Part shown: piece after piece, positions 42,106 through 52,931 of the stretch
How positions within the stretch are numbered: the first letter of the stretch is position 1
Layout: the number at the start of each line of letters is the position of its first letter
Source of the DNA: Myxococcus xanthus
GTDB lineage: Bacteria; Myxococcota; Myxococcia; Myxococcales; Myxococcaceae
Direction of reading: 5' to 3'
Assembly: GCF_006402735.1 (NCBI RefSeq)
Contig: NZ_CP017174.1
Coordinates: forward strand, 2,979,001 to 3,043,000
DNA length: 64,000 nucleotides
The notes under the pieces: model-generated
The model's database searches: none
Seen by the model: the letters and a program-made list of their open reading frames with translations, nothing else
What the model was told of the DNA's origin: nothing
Translations under genes and position numbers: made by a program

Positions 42106-45100
42106 GCGGCGAGCCGTCCCTCTTCGCGTTGGAGCGCAACCTCGCCCTGATGGCGGGCGCCGGCGCGGGCAAGACATACAGCCTGGTCACCATGACGTTG
42201 CACCTGCTGGCCGGCGCGCGCGAGGCCGGCGGTGCGGTGCGCCCGTCGCGGCTGTGCATGCTCACGTTCACGGACAAGGCCGCCGCGGAGATGCGCGCCC
42301 GCGTTCGCCATCGTCTGGACGGGCTGGCCCAGGGCGACACGCGCCTGGACCAGGAAGTGGAGCTGCGAGCGTCGCTGGCGCGGTTGGACAAGCCGTTCCC
42401 GCTGCCGGACGCCTGGCGGCAACTGCGTGAGGAACTGGGCGCGGCCACGGTGGGTACCTTCCACTCGCTGTGCGGCCAGTTGCTGCGGCGCGCGCCGCCC
42501 GCGGTGGGAATCGACCCGAACTTCGAGGTGCTGGACTCGCTCGAGGCGACGGGGCTGGTGCAGGACGTCTGCGAGCGCGTGGTGCTGGACGCACTGGAAG
42601 CCGGTGACGCGCAGGTCCGGGAGCTGTGTCAGGAGCTGGGCTTCTCCGGCTCGGGTTTCTCTGATGGGCTGGTGGCCGCGTTGGTGGCCGTCTACGGCAA
42701 GCTGCGCGAGGAAGGGCTGCGCGCGGAGAAGGCCGCCGTGAGTGACGCCGCCGAAGCGCGCGCGGAGCTGGAGTCGTCGGTCACCCGGTGCCTGGAGCTG
42801 TGCGCCGAGGCGCGGGGCCTGGACGCGAAGGGCGAGTGGAGCCGGTTGCTGGGCGGGCTGGAGCGCGCGCTCAACGGCATGACGCCCGAGAACTTCGGGC
42901 AGGGCGAGCGCTTCCCGTGGCTGCGCGCGTGCTTCAAGGCGGATGGTCGCAACTTCGCGCGGCTCAGCAAGGGGGCCGCGGGGCCCGTGCGAGAGTTCTA
43001 CTGGCGCGTCTTCGGCAAGAGCGATGGCTCCGTGCCCCGGTTGGATGATGCCTGGGCCGCGTGGCGCACCGCGCCCTTCGAGGTGACGTTCCGCGAACTG
43101 CTGACGCGTGTGGAGACGCGGCACGACACGGAGTTGTCCCGCCGCAACGTGCTGGACTTCACGTCCCTGCTGGTGAAGTCGCGCGACCTGCTCCGCGCGC
43201 ATCCCGAGTTCCGCCGCCAGGTGCAGGAGCGCATCGGCGCGCTGCTGGTGGACGAGTTCCAGGACACCAACCGCCTCCAGTTGGAGCTGGTGCTGCTGCT
43301 GGCGGAGAAGCGCGAGGACGGCCCGCGCGAGCTGCCGCCGGACGCGGACCTGGCGACGGCGCTGCCGCTGGAGCCCGCCTTCCTCTGTGCGGTGGGTGAC
43401 CGCAAGCAGTCCATCTATGAGTTCCGCGGCGCGGACGTGTCCGTCTTCTCCGTGCTGGCGAAGAAGCTGGTGGACGAGGGCGGCACGCGCGGCTTCCTCC
43501 AGCACAACCGCCGCTCCGTGCCCGGGCTGCTGTCGTTCTTCAATCGCACCTTCGCGGGGGTGCTCGTCGCCGCCGATGCCCGGGCGCCTCGGCCCTTCGA
43601 GGTCATCTACGTTCCGGAGCAGGACGACCTCGCCGCGGTGAGGCCGTCGCTGTCGGACGCGCCGGTGGTGGAGCGGCTGCAACTGGAGGAAGCGGACACG
43701 GCGGCGGACCTGCGCTGGCTGGACGCGGATGCGATTGCCCGGCGGCTGCGGTGCCTGCTGGCGCCGGGGGCACCTGCGTCCGTGGCGCGCGAGGATGGCG
43801 AAGGTTTGCGTCCCGCACGGGGCGGAGACGTGGCCATGCTCTTCCGGACCTTCACGCACCTGGAGGTGTACCGGCAGGCGCTCATCCGCCACGGTGTCCC
43901 GCACCGCGTGCTGCGCGGTCGTGGCTTCTACGGCGCGCAGGAGGTGCTGGACCTGGCCTCGCTGCTCGCGCTGCTGGCGGATGCCGAGGATGCCTTGGCC
44001 TTCGCGGCGGTGCTGCGCTCACCCTTGGTGGGGTTGAAGGACGCGTCACTGTTCCTCCTGGCGGGAGACGCGCCCCTGTCCTTGTCGTCGCCCCGGCTGA
44101 CGAACCCGGAGGTGTTGGCTTCGTTGTCCGAGCGTGAGCGGCAGCGCCTGGAGCGTTTCCTCGCCGCGCTTCCCGGCCTGAGGCGCGAGCGCGACCGGAT
44201 GGGCGTGCGGGAGCTGTTGGTATCCGCGCTGGACGTGACCGGCTACCGCGAAGCGCTGGCGGGCTCGCCGTATGCGGAGCAAGCCAGCGCCAACGTCGAG
44301 AAGCTGCTGGCGCTGGCGTCGCGGCGGGACGAGCGCGGCACGGGCGGCTGCGTGGCCTTCGCGCGCGAGCTGCGGATGCTGGCGGAGAACAACCCCACGG
44401 AGGCCCAGGCGGACCTGCTGGACGCGAGCGACCCTCGCGCGGTGCAACTCCTCACCATCCACAGCGCCAAGGGACTGGAGTGGCCGGTGGTGGTGGTGCC
44501 CTCGACGGGCGGCCGGAGGCGCAGCACCTCGGGCCGTGCCCACTTCGAGCGCACGCATGGCATCTCCCTGCGGCCGTGGGTTCCGGATTCGCTGGACGAC
44601 TACACCTCCAGCCGCTTCGACGCGGTGCGCGCGGAGCTGAAGGCGCGCGAGGACGCCGAGTACCGCCGCCTGCTCTACGTCGCGCTCACGCGTGCCAAGG
44701 ACATGTTGGTGCTGGCGGGCGGCGCGGAGCCACGCGGTGGCAAGGACTCCTGGTGGCATCTCATTGACGGGCGCCTGGAGGTGGATGCGGAGCTGCGTGG
44801 CCTGGTCGATGATCTGGACGTCGACACGCTCCCACCACCGGCGGACCCGGAGCCGCCCGGTCCGGATGCCCTGTTGCTCGCCGAGGCGCGCGTCGAAGCC
44901 GCGCTGCTGCGGGTGCGAGGCCAGCGTGTCGCGCATGCGGAGTCACTGGGCGCCGCGGTGGCTTCCGCGGAGGCGTTGCAGGACTTCATCGCCTGCCCGC
45001 GCCGCTTCCACTACGTGCACCGGTTGGGGCTGCGCGGTGCGCCGTGGCCGTGGGAAATGCTGCCTCGTGGCGCGCCGCCCCTGGTGGAGCCTGACGGCTG

Positions 45101-45764
45101 GCTTCCCGCTGAGCGTCCCGAGGACCTGGTGCAGCGGCTGCTTCGCGGCGTCGACCTCCGATTGGCGGCGCCGGATGTGGACGCTTCCGAGCGGCGGGCC
45201 CACCTGGAGACGCTGCTGCGTGACGCGGGCGCGCTTCCGGACGAAGAGGGCATGCATGCAGTGCTGAACACCGTGGAGCGCTTCCTGACGTCGGCGTTCG
45301 CACGTGAACTGGCGCGGGTGCCGTCACAGACAATTCACCGGGGCCTGCCCTTCATGCTTGCCCTGGAGGGTGAGGTGGGGGTCGAGGGGGCGGTGGACCT
45401 GTTGTGGGAGTCGCCCCACGGGGAGGCCGTGGTGGTGGCCTTCAAACACGGTGGGCGTCATCCACTGGGAGCGGCCGCGTACACCTACGAGCTGGCCGCA
45501 CTGGGACTGGTGGCCCGGCGGATGGTGCGAGAAGGGGTGCCGGTGCGGGTGGGAGTCGTCTTCCTGCGAGAGCCCCAGCCGGAGCCCGAGTGGCTGTCCG
45601 GGACGAGGGGCCTGGAGGAGGCCGCCGGGCGGCTCGCGGGGGCTGCACGGGCAGTGGCACGCGGTGAAGCCAGGGGTGAATGGGATGGGAGGGAGAAGGC
45701 AGCCTGCCAAGCCCTGCATTGTGGCTTCGCGGAACACTGTCACCCGGCCCCCCGCGCGTGCTAA
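42102..45764 (+). CDS. addA: AddA-type UvrD-like helicase subunit with degenerate nuclease domain
   Basis: A 1220-residue SF1A helicase. Motifs are Walker A AGAGAGKT (18-25), TFTDKAAAEMRARV, VDEFQDTN, GDRKQSIYEFRGAD, TIHSAKGLEW and YVALTRAKD. A C-terminal nuclease-like region keeps Asp1099 (GAVDLL) and Lys1115, but the second acid of the D-x-K motif is Ala (VVVAFKHG, Ala1113) and the QxxxY helix has TYELAAL in its place. The nuclease is probably inactive, leaving AddB to cut both or one strand. Starts by ATGA overlap with addB. The 5' half is very GC-rich like its neighbours. Role: recombination repair and degradation of foreign DNA ends. Confidence 0.85.
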   Translation: MSGEPSLFALERNLALMAGAGAGKTYSLVTMTLHLLAGAREAGGAVRPSRLCMLTFTDKAAAEMRARVRHRLDGLAQGDTRLDQEVELRASLARLDKPFPLPDAWRQLREELGAATVGTFHSLCGQLLRRAPPAVGIDPNFEVLDSLEATGLVQDVCERVVLDALEAGDAQVRELCQELGFSGSGFSDGLVAALVAVYGKLREEGLRAEKAAVSDAAEARAELESSVTRCLELCAEARGLDAKGEWSRLLGGLERALNGMTPENFGQGERFPWLRACFKADGRNFARLSKGAAGPVREFYWRVFGKSDGSVPRLDDAWAAWRTAPFEVTFRELLTRVETRHDTELSRRNVLDFTSLLVKSRDLLRAHPEFRRQVQERIGALLVDEFQDTNRLQLELVLLLAEKREDGPRELPPDADLATALPLEPAFLCAVGDRKQSIYEFRGADVSVFSVLAKKLVDEGGTRGFLQHNRRSVPGLLSFFNRTFAGVLVAADARAPRPFEVIYVPEQDDLAAVRPSLSDAPVVERLQLEEADTAADLRWLDADAIARRLRCLLAPGAPASVAREDGEGLRPARGGDVAMLFRTFTHLEVYRQALIRHGVPHRVLRGRGFYGAQEVLDLASLLALLADAEDALAFAAVLRSPLVGLKDASLFLLAGDAPLSLSSPRLTNPEVLASLSERERQRLERFLAALPGLRRERDRMGVRELLVSALDVTGYREALAGSPYAEQASANVEKLLALASRRDERGTGGCVAFARELRMLAENNPTEAQADLLDASDPRAVQLLTIHSAKGLEWPVVVVPSTGGRRRSTSGRAHFERTHGISLRPWVPDSLDDYTSSRFDAVRAELKAREDAEYRRLLYVALTRAKDMLVLAGGAEPRGGKDSWWHLIDGRLEVDAELRGLVDDLDVDTLPPPADPEPPGPDALLLAEARVEAALLRVRGQRVAHAESLGAAVASAEALQDFIACPRRFHYVHRLGLRGAPWPWEMLPRGAPPLVEPDGWLPAERPEDLVQRLLRGVDLRLAAPDVDASERRAHLETLLRDAGALPDEEGMHAVLNTVERFLTSAFARELARVPSQTIHRGLPFMLALEGEVGVEGAVDLLWESPHGEAVVVAFKHGGRHPLGAAAYTYELAALGLVARRMVREGVPVRVGVVFLREPQPEPEWLSGTRGLEEAAGRLAGAARAVARGEARGEWDGREKAACQALHCGFAEHCHPAPRAC

Positions 45765-47087
<1,323 letters not shown>

Positions 47088-47098
47088 GCGGAGGCGAA

Positions 47099-47142
47099 GG
47101 GCTGGCGTCGCTCGCGGGCGTGCTGACGCGGCCCTGGTTTTT
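47099..47142 (+). terminator. Terminator after purA
   Basis: GGGC..GGCGTC (47099-47109) pairs with GACGC.GCCC (47125-47134) with a small internal bulge, followed by TGG and TTTTT (47138-47142). Confidence 0.6.
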
Positions 47143-47179
47143 CTGCTACGGCTTCCGGATCGATACCCCGGGAGCCGTC

Positions 47180-48496
47180 ATGGTCGTCTTGCGCAGGTTC
47201 GTCATCGCGCTGTCCGCGGCAATGCTGCTGGGAGCCGCGGAGCCATCCGCCGCGGCCCGGGCCGCCTTCCTGCGCGGGGAGTCGGCGCTGGCGCGTGGCC
47301 GCTGGGATGACGCGGCCACCGCCTACCGCGAGGCCCTGGCCGACACGCCCGGCTATCCCTCCGCCCTCAATGGCCTGGGCAGCGTGCTCTTCCGCAAGGG
47401 GCAGGTGCAGGAGGCGCTCACGCTCTTTCGCGACGCCGCGAAGGCCGACCCCGGCTTCAAGATGGCCTGGTTCAACCTGGGCTATGCCGCGCGGAAGACG
47501 GGGGATGCGGCCACCGCGGCACAGGCCTACGAGCGCTACACCGAGCTCGAGCCCGGCGACGCGGACGGCTACTACGGGCTGGGGGAGAGCTACCGGCAGC
47601 TCGGCCAGAAGGACAAGGCGATTCCCGCGTACCAGGCGTACATCGCCCGTGAGCAGCGCAAGGGGGAGCAGGTCTGGGTCCGCAAGGCGACCGAGCACCT
47701 GAAGGCCATGGGCGCCGAGCCGCTCGCGGTTGCCACCGCGCCGGCCGCTGCGACGCCCTCGGCGGCGCCTGCCGTGGAGTCCGTGACGTCCAACCCGGCG
47801 CTGGCTGCGTCGCGCATCCGCGACGGCGACGCCTTGATGAAGGAGCGCCGCTACCGCGAGGCGGCCTTCGCCTTCCTGGATGCGTCCCACGCGGATGCGG
47901 GCCATGTGGAGGCCTTGTTCAAGCTGGGCAACGCCCTGGCGGTGCTGGGCTACTACGGACAGGCGGTGGCGCAGTGGGAGCGGGCCACCGCGCTCACGAA
48001 GGACGCGGCCATCCAGCAGAGCGCGAAGGAGAACATCGACCGCGCGCGGACGAAGATGGCGCAGGCGGGCGCTTCTCCCCAGGCCGCGGGGCAGGCACCG
48101 GGCTCCGGCCCCGTGGCTGACACGACGCGCGTGCTGGCGCGCCGGGCGTATGAGCAGGGCGTACAGCGCATCGCCAGCAAGGACTTCAGTGGCGCGCTGA
48201 CCAGCCTCACCCAGGCCATCCAACATGAGCCCATGCTGGCCGTGGCCTTCGTCGCGCGAGGCAGCGCCAACATCGGCCTGCGTCGCTACGCGGAAGCAGC
48301 GGCGGACTATCAGTACGCCTTGGAGCTGGAGCCCGGCTCGGCGTCTCCGCTTTACGGACTGGCCGAATCTTTCCGCGCCATGGGCCGCACGCTGGAGGCA
48401 CGCGACCTCTACGAGCGCTATGCCGCCTCCTCCTCCGCGGACGTCCGCCCCCAGCTCCAGGAGGAATCCCGACAGAAGGCGGCGCGCCTGCGTTGA
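47180..48496 (+). CDS. TPR-repeat protein with signal peptide
   Basis: A 438-residue exported or membrane-attached protein. Residues 1-25 are a signal peptide (MVVLRRFVIALSAAMLLGAAEPSAA). At least four tetratricopeptide repeats follow in the first half (AAFLRGESALARGRWDDAATAYREAL, GYPSALNGLGSVLFRKGQ, FKMAWFNLGYAARKTGD, ADGYYGLGESYRQLGQK), then an Ala/Pro linker and further TPRs near 220-260 and 330-430. ATG 47180 is chosen over an upstream GTG-type start because it opens the signal peptide with GGGAG before it. TPR proteins bind partners in secretion or envelope assembly; the partner is unknown. Confidence 0.8.
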   Translation: MVVLRRFVIALSAAMLLGAAEPSAAARAAFLRGESALARGRWDDAATAYREALADTPGYPSALNGLGSVLFRKGQVQEALTLFRDAAKADPGFKMAWFNLGYAARKTGDAATAAQAYERYTELEPGDADGYYGLGESYRQLGQKDKAIPAYQAYIAREQRKGEQVWVRKATEHLKAMGAEPLAVATAPAAATPSAAPAVESVTSNPALAASRIRDGDALMKERRYREAAFAFLDASHADAGHVEALFKLGNALAVLGYYGQAVAQWERATALTKDAAIQQSAKENIDRARTKMAQAGASPQAAGQAPGSGPVADTTRVLARRAYEQGVQRIASKDFSGALTSLTQAIQHEPMLAVAFVARGSANIGLRRYAEAAADYQYALELEPGSASPLYGLAESFRAMGRTLEARDLYERYAASSSADVRPQLQEESRQKAARLR

Positions 48497-48558
48497 CCGG
48501 CAGGCAGGAAGCCTGAGGGTAGGTGGACCGTGTCAGCCCCAAGCATTAGCTTCCATGA

Positions 48559-48993
48559 ATGACCGGGCGCGACGCGGAACCGAACGGACGGCAGGTCTTC
48601 AGGCCCCGACGGGTCTTCGCAGCGGCCATGGCCGCCGCGGGTCTCCTCTGGGTTGCCGTGCTGGTGTACCTCCTCCGATTCTTCGATGAGGTCCCGCTCA
48701 AGACCTTCCTCTCAGCGGGCTTTTTCGTCCTCTTCTTCGCCGTGTCGCTCATGTACTACGGGCGCACGCACATCGTCGTGGATGCCCGGGGCTTGACCTG
48801 CCAAGGCATGGTGCGGACGCGGCGCTTCACCTTCGCGGACATCCGCAAGCTCGATGTCCTGCCCGGGCCCGTGACGGTCTACGCCATCCGGGGCAAGGCG
48901 GGCCTCGTCCACTTCACCAGCTTCTTTCGGCACCATCAGCAGCTCGCGCGGCTCCTCGTGGAGCGCGCGGGGCTGGGGCCCATTCCAGGCTGA
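48559..48993 (+). CDS. Small membrane protein with a bacterial PH-like domain
   Basis: A 144-residue protein. Two hydrophobic segments (residues about 20-40 and 48-66) are followed by a C-terminal bPH-like beta region (YYGRTHIVVDARGLTCQGMVRTRRFTFADIRKLDVLP). The first residues are charged. Function unknown. Two close ATGs (48555 in another frame, 48559 in frame) precede it; TTAGCT lies just upstream, which again looks like a -10 element placed near the start. Confidence 0.65.
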   Translation: MTGRDAEPNGRQVFRPRRVFAAAMAAAGLLWVAVLVYLLRFFDEVPLKTFLSAGFFVLFFAVSLMYYGRTHIVVDARGLTCQGMVRTRRFTFADIRKLDVLPGPVTVYAIRGKAGLVHFTSFFRHHQQLARLLVERAGLGPIPG

Positions 48994-49001
48994 GCCTCGC
49001 G

Positions 49002-49859
49002 TCAGCTTCCCGTCGCGAGCAGCCACGTGACGGCCACGCCCGCTAATGCCGCCACCGCGCCCAGGCCAATCAGCCACCATTCGCCGTGAGGCTTGGGCCC
49101 GCTGGGAGGTGCCTCGGGCGTGGGCTCCACCGTGACTTCGGTGGAAGCAGGGCTGACCGCGCCGGAGGGCGATTCCTGTTCGCCAGCTGGCACGGGGGGC
49201 GGGGGCTCTTCCACGGTGGCCTGGAAGCGGAGCAGTGAGCGGCCCATTTCAATGACGTCGCCATCCGCCAGAGGAACCCGGGATTCGACGCGCTGTCCGT
49301 TGAGGAAGACGCCGTTGGGGCTGCCCAGGTCCTCCAGGGAAAATCCTCCCTCGCCGTGGTGGACGCGCGCATGCGTCCTGGACACGGCCCGGTCTCTCAG
49401 CCGCATCGCCACGTCGCTGCCCCGTCCGATGTCCGTCTGCGCCTCGGCGAGCGCATGGACGCGCCCGACATCCAGTCCCGTGAGGCAGGTGAGGGTGGCC
49501 GCGCGCGATGGGGCCGGTTCATCCGTTCCCGTCAGCAGTCCCTTGAGGAGCGCCACGGTGCCCAGCCCGCGCTCACTGACGGCCTCTTGAAGCACGCGCA
49601 GTCCCATGTCGTCGGGCAGGCCGAGCGCCTCTCCGGGAATCACCAGCCTCGGGACACCCGGGGGGACCAGCACGCCGTTGACGGAGAAGGTGCGCGCGGC
49701 CTCGACCATGAGCCGCTGCGCCTCGATGCGCAGGCTGAGAAGGCTTGGGGGCAGGCCCTCCAGTCGGATGTGGTCATCCGGGCCGCCTCCCAGGAGGTGG
49801 ATGCCATCGGCGAGCTCGAAGGGGGTGGTGGAGCCCAGGTGTTCAAATTCGAAGCGCAT
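49002..49859 (-). CDS. Tandem FHA-domain protein, C-terminally membrane anchored
   Basis: A 285-residue cytosolic-facing signalling protein. The first FHA-like fold (about 1-95) is diverged (FELADGIHLLGGGPDDHIRLEG). The second (about 140-220) is canonical, with IGRGSDVAMRLRDRAVSRTHARV, DLGSPNGVFLNG and GDVIEMG, and is expected to bind phosphothreonine. A Pro/Glu linker leads to one C-terminal span (WWLIGLGAVAALAGVAVTWLLA). It probably reads the output of Ser/Thr kinases such as the one at 7099. ATG 49859 is preferred because the N-terminal FHA begins there; an ATG at 49967 adds a Pro/Gly leader. Confidence 0.82.
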   Translation of the reverse strand: MRFEFEHLGSTTPFELADGIHLLGGGPDDHIRLEGLPPSLLSLRIEAQRLMVEAARTFSVNGVLVPPGVPRLVIPGEALGLPDDMGLRVLQEAVSERGLGTVALLKGLLTGTDEPAPSRAATLTCLTGLDVGRVHALAEAQTDIGRGSDVAMRLRDRAVSRTHARVHHGEGGFSLEDLGSPNGVFLNGQRVESRVPLADGDVIEMGRSLLRFQATVEEPPPPVPAGEQESPSGAVSPASTEVTVEPTPEAPPSGPKPHGEWWLIGLGAVAALAGVAVTWLLATGS

Positions 49860-49991
49860 GAGACAGCCCGGGAGCAACGGGCCGGCCGTCCCAGGAGGCC
49901 AGGGTTCCGCGGACTTGCCGTCCACGTGCGTCCCGGTGGCGATGGGCCCGTCCGAAGCGCGAGACACCCGCGGAGGAAACGCGGACCTTGC

Positions 49992-50762
49992 TCAGGCGGC
50001 GCGCGGCGTCTCGGAGGCCCGCGACTGGCCGGCACCGGGGCCCGTCCGCGTGCCGGGGTACACAGCCACGGCCGAACCATCCGCGACGAAGGCGGAGTTG
50101 GGCTTGCCGCGCAGGAAGGGGACGAACCTCGCGCCGTACATGCCTTCCACGTCGATATCGAGCGCCGTGTTCTCCACCCGCCACACGGACCAGCGGGGAT
50201 GCTCCACGCGGTACTCCGCGCAGCCGCCGTCCCGTTGCGCGGTATAGCCCCAGTAGTGCTCGGTGATGAACTCCGCCTCCGAGCCAGGTTCGCTGGCCTG
50301 CGGCGGCCCGAGCGTCGTCGCCGCCAGGTGCTGCCACTTTCCCCCCGCCTTCCACGCATATTCGACGCGGCCAGGGGCGCCGGTGTGCGCGCCTTCCATC
50401 TCCACGACGTGCCGCATGGGCAGCGCGACATACGGCTCGTTGTAGAGCACGCGCGCCACGGTGGCGATGGCCAGTCGCGGGACGATTTCCTTCACGAACA
50501 CCACGCCTCGCCGCCAGCCTTCAGGGCCGAGATGCCGCACGTAGAAGCGCAGGTTCACCTCATCGAAGTTCCGGTGGAAGGGCACGGGCAGTCCCCGCAC
50601 GCGCGTGTCGAGGAACCGGAAGCCCACCATGCTGGCGAAGGTCCGGCCCTGCCAGGTGTCCAACTCCGTGTCACGGGGGACGAGGGGCCGGAGCACCTCG
50701 GGGTCCACCTCGTAGTTGAGCATGACGAGATACCGCCACTCCGCCGTGAGGAAAGGGCTCAT
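49992..50762 (-). CDS. DUF2071-family protein
   Basis: A 256-residue cytosolic protein matching the DUF2071 (YqjF) pattern: FLTAEWRYLVMLNYEVDPEVLRPLVPRDTELD at the start, TFASMVGFRFLDTRVRG, NFDEVNLRFYVR and FVKEIVPRLAIATVARVLYNEPY. The fold resembles acetoacetate decarboxylase-like barrels. No known reaction. A Gly/Thr/Arg tail ends the protein. It starts with ATG 50762 close to a hairpin of the neighbouring outer-membrane gene. Confidence 0.8.
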   Translation of the reverse strand: MSPFLTAEWRYLVMLNYEVDPEVLRPLVPRDTELDTWQGRTFASMVGFRFLDTRVRGLPVPFHRNFDEVNLRFYVRHLGPEGWRRGVVFVKEIVPRLAIATVARVLYNEPYVALPMRHVVEMEGAHTGAPGRVEYAWKAGGKWQHLAATTLGPPQASEPGSEAEFITEHYWGYTAQRDGGCAEYRVEHPRWSVWRVENTALDIDVEGMYGARFVPFLRGKPNSAFVADGSAVAVYPGTRTGPGAGQSRASETPRAA

Positions 50763-50823
50763 GCCTCCGTCCTAATGCGGGGCCTTCTCCCGACGCCACC
50801 CCGTCTGACGGCGGGCGTGCCTC

Positions 50824-50868
50824 GCGCTCACCCCTCGCAGAAGCCGGCATTCTGCGACGAGGGAGCGC
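50824..50868 (-). terminator. Long imperfect hairpin after the outer-membrane protein gene
   Basis: GCGCTC-AC-CCCTCGCAGAA pairs with TTCTGCGAC-GAGGGAGCGC around the loop GCCGGCA; the core TCGCAGAA/TTCTGCGA is perfect. No T-run follows, so it may terminate only weakly or stabilise the mRNA end. Confidence 0.4.
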
Positions 50869-50925
50869 TCGGCGGAGGCCAGGTGTCCGGGCTCGCTCCA
50901 TGCCCAGGCATCGGTGGCCGCGTCG

Positions 50926-51549
50926 CTACCAGGTCGCGCCGATGTTGACGGTGCCCGCGTAGCTGCCGCCGCTGCTGAAGTTCCGGTCGCCAATCGTGAC
51001 GTCGCCGGGCGGGACGTTCGCCGCGAACTGCTGGTCCAGGAGGAAGCTGTACTGGAGCCGGGCATCGGCGGTGAAGTTGCCCATGTGGACGCGCAGGCCG
51101 CCGCCCAACGGGATGTTGCCCACCGTGTCATCCGCGAAGGCGACCGTGGGTGCCCGCACGTTGTACCGGCTGAGGCCCACGCCGCCCAGGACGTAGGGCT
51201 GCACGGGCGCGGCACCCAGGCCCAGCGTGGCCACCACGTGCGCGCCGTTTCGCACCAGGTCCGGGCCGCTCCGGGCGCCCGTCACCACGCGCTGGTCGAA
51301 CTCGTTGAGGGCGCCCGAGTAGCCCAGCTCGATGCCCAGCACCTTCGTGGGCTTGATGGCCACCGTCACGCCGTAGCCAAGGCCCGGGTTGATGTCGGAG
51401 CCCAGTGCGCTCGTGTAGCCCTCGACACCGCCGCCCACCAGGAGCGTCAGTCCGCGCATGTCCGCGGAGGACTCCAGCCGATCCTGTGCCATGGCGCTCC
51501 CTGCTCCCAGCACACCCACCACCGCACCCACCTTGAGTAGAGTTTTCAT
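50926..51549 (-). CDS. Outer-membrane beta-barrel protein
   Basis: A 207-residue protein with a clear signal peptide (MKTLLKVGAVVGVLGAGSAMA, cleaved after AMA). The rest alternates hydrophobic and polar residues in short strands, typical of an eight-stranded barrel, and ends in an aromatic (GTVNIGATW). Motifs such as LGYGVTVAIKP, GIELGYSGALNEF and QPYVLGGVGLSRYN suit OmpW/Omp-beta-barrel families. The start at 51549 has GGGAGG seven bases upstream. Role unknown. Confidence 0.85.
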   Translation of the reverse strand: MKTLLKVGAVVGVLGAGSAMAQDRLESSADMRGLTLLVGGGVEGYTSALGSDINPGLGYGVTVAIKPTKVLGIELGYSGALNEFDQRVVTGARSGPDLVRNGAHVVATLGLGAAPVQPYVLGGVGLSRYNVRAPTVAFADDTVGNIPLGGGLRVHMGNFTADARLQYSFLLDQQFAANVPPGDVTIGDRNFSSGGSYAGTVNIGATW

Positions 51550-51699
51550 TCGCGCCTCCCTTGGGCCTGAACCGCCGGTTGAGGCGAGAAGATGGGAGCC
51601 ACCGCTCGGCATGACAATTGCCGGGACTTCAAGGCGAGAGGGGCTCGATGGTTGCCTGCTCGCTCACCTCGTGGTGAACCCATTGGACGCGAAGCCCGC

Positions 51700-51705
51700 T
51701 AGGAT
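51700..51705 (+). promoter_or_regulatory. -10-like TAGGAT before the CBM9-like lipoprotein gene
   Basis: TAGGAT ends 11 bases before ATG 51717, with no ribosome site between them. The upstream TTGGAC (51683-51688) is too close (11 bases) to serve as the -35. Confidence 0.35.
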
Positions 51706-51716
51706 GCGCGGCCCCG

Positions 51717-52919
51717 ATGCGTCTCCCGTCCTCCGTCCTTGCTCCGCTGCTGGCCGTCACCTGTCTTGCCACCGCCTGTCGTGATGAGCAGGCCGGGCCG
51801 CGTCAGCAGACGCCCCGCATTCCCGCGCCCACGCAGCTCCGCACCCTGGACGCGGCGCCCGCGGACCTCACGTTCCGCAGCGGCGCGACGTTCGCCGGTG
51901 GCGCGGTGGTGTACCTGGGCTCCAAGGTGTCACCGGAGAAGGCCGCGCCCGGCACGCAGGTGAGGCTGGCCCATTACTTCCAAGCGGTTCGCCCGCCGCC
52001 GCAGGGTTTCGCCTTCTTCGCCCACGTCGTGGACCCGGCCAGTGGCGGCATGCTCACGAACGCGGACCATGAGGTACAGGGGGGCGCCGCGCCGCTGGCG
52101 TCATGGCCGGTGGGCAAGGTCATCGAGGACGTCCACTCGGTGCCCATGCCGGGCACGCCCGCGCGCGTGATGCTCGGCTTCTGGCGGGGAGACTCCCGGC
52201 TGCCCGTGGACGACGCCAATGCGCATGACGGCTCGCAGCGGATGCTGGGGCCTCAGCTGGGCGGGGCCGCGCAGGAACTGCCCGAGTACTCCGTCCCGCG
52301 CGTGAGCCAGCCGCCCACCATCGACGGCGTGCTCGACGACGCGGCGTGGAAGCAGTCCAGACCGGTGGTGCTGCGCCGGAGCTTCGATGGGAGCGCCGCG
52401 CGCCAGCGCACCGAGGCGCGGCTCGTCCATGACGGCAAGTTCCTCTACGTGGCCTTCGACCTGGATGACCCGGACGTGTGGGGCACACTGCGCAAGCGCG
52501 ATGACCCCATCTACGAGGAGGAGGTGGTGGAAATCTTCCTCGACGCCAACGCGGATGGCCGCACGTACAACGAACTCCAGGTGTCACCGCACAACGTCAT
52601 CTTCGACGCGTACTTCCCCGCCCGTCGGCAGGGCATGGACCGCTCCTGGGATTCAGGGATGACGTCCGCCGTGAAGGTGCGGGGCACGTTGGATGATGCC
52701 TCGGACCGCGACGAGGGCTGGTCGGTGGAGATGCAGATTCCCTTCGACCGGCTGGCCGAAGTCCCGCACATCCCGCCCCAGCCGGGTGACCGCTGGCGCT
52801 TCAACCTCTACCGGCTGGAGCACCATGACCGCCGCACGGTGGAGGGGCAGTCCTTCTCGCCCCTCTTCGTCGGCGACTTCCATGCGCTGCCGCGCTTCGG
52901 TTGGCTCGTGTTCGAATAG
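51717..52919 (+). CDS. Lipoprotein with CBM9-like carbohydrate-binding domain
   Basis: A 400-residue exported lipoprotein. The signal peptide has a lipobox ATAC (Cys21). Residues about 35-185 form a beta domain of unknown type. Residues about 195-395 match the carbohydrate-binding family 9/DOMON-like fold (PPTIDGVLDDAAWKQ, LYVAFDLDDPDVWG, EEEVVEIFLDANADG, NELQVSPHNVIFDAYF, GWSVEMQIPFDRL). It likely binds sugars or heme at the surface. ATG 51717 is preceded by TAGGAT without a ribosome site. It is convergent with the small gene at 52932. Confidence 0.85.
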   Translation: MRLPSSVLAPLLAVTCLATACRDEQAGPRQQTPRIPAPTQLRTLDAAPADLTFRSGATFAGGAVVYLGSKVSPEKAAPGTQVRLAHYFQAVRPPPQGFAFFAHVVDPASGGMLTNADHEVQGGAAPLASWPVGKVIEDVHSVPMPGTPARVMLGFWRGDSRLPVDDANAHDGSQRMLGPQLGGAAQELPEYSVPRVSQPPTIDGVLDDAAWKQSRPVVLRRSFDGSAARQRTEARLVHDGKFLYVAFDLDDPDVWGTLRKRDDPIYEEEVVEIFLDANADGRTYNELQVSPHNVIFDAYFPARRQGMDRSWDSGMTSAVKVRGTLDDASDRDEGWSVEMQIPFDRLAEVPHIPPQPGDRWRFNLYRLEHHDRRTVEGQSFSPLFVGDFHALPRFGWLVFE

Positions 52920-52931
52920 GGGCGCCCGCGC

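Noticed and set aside
42051..43904. 617-codon leftward frame opposite addA
   Set aside because: Antisense shadow; helicase motifs are all on the + strand.
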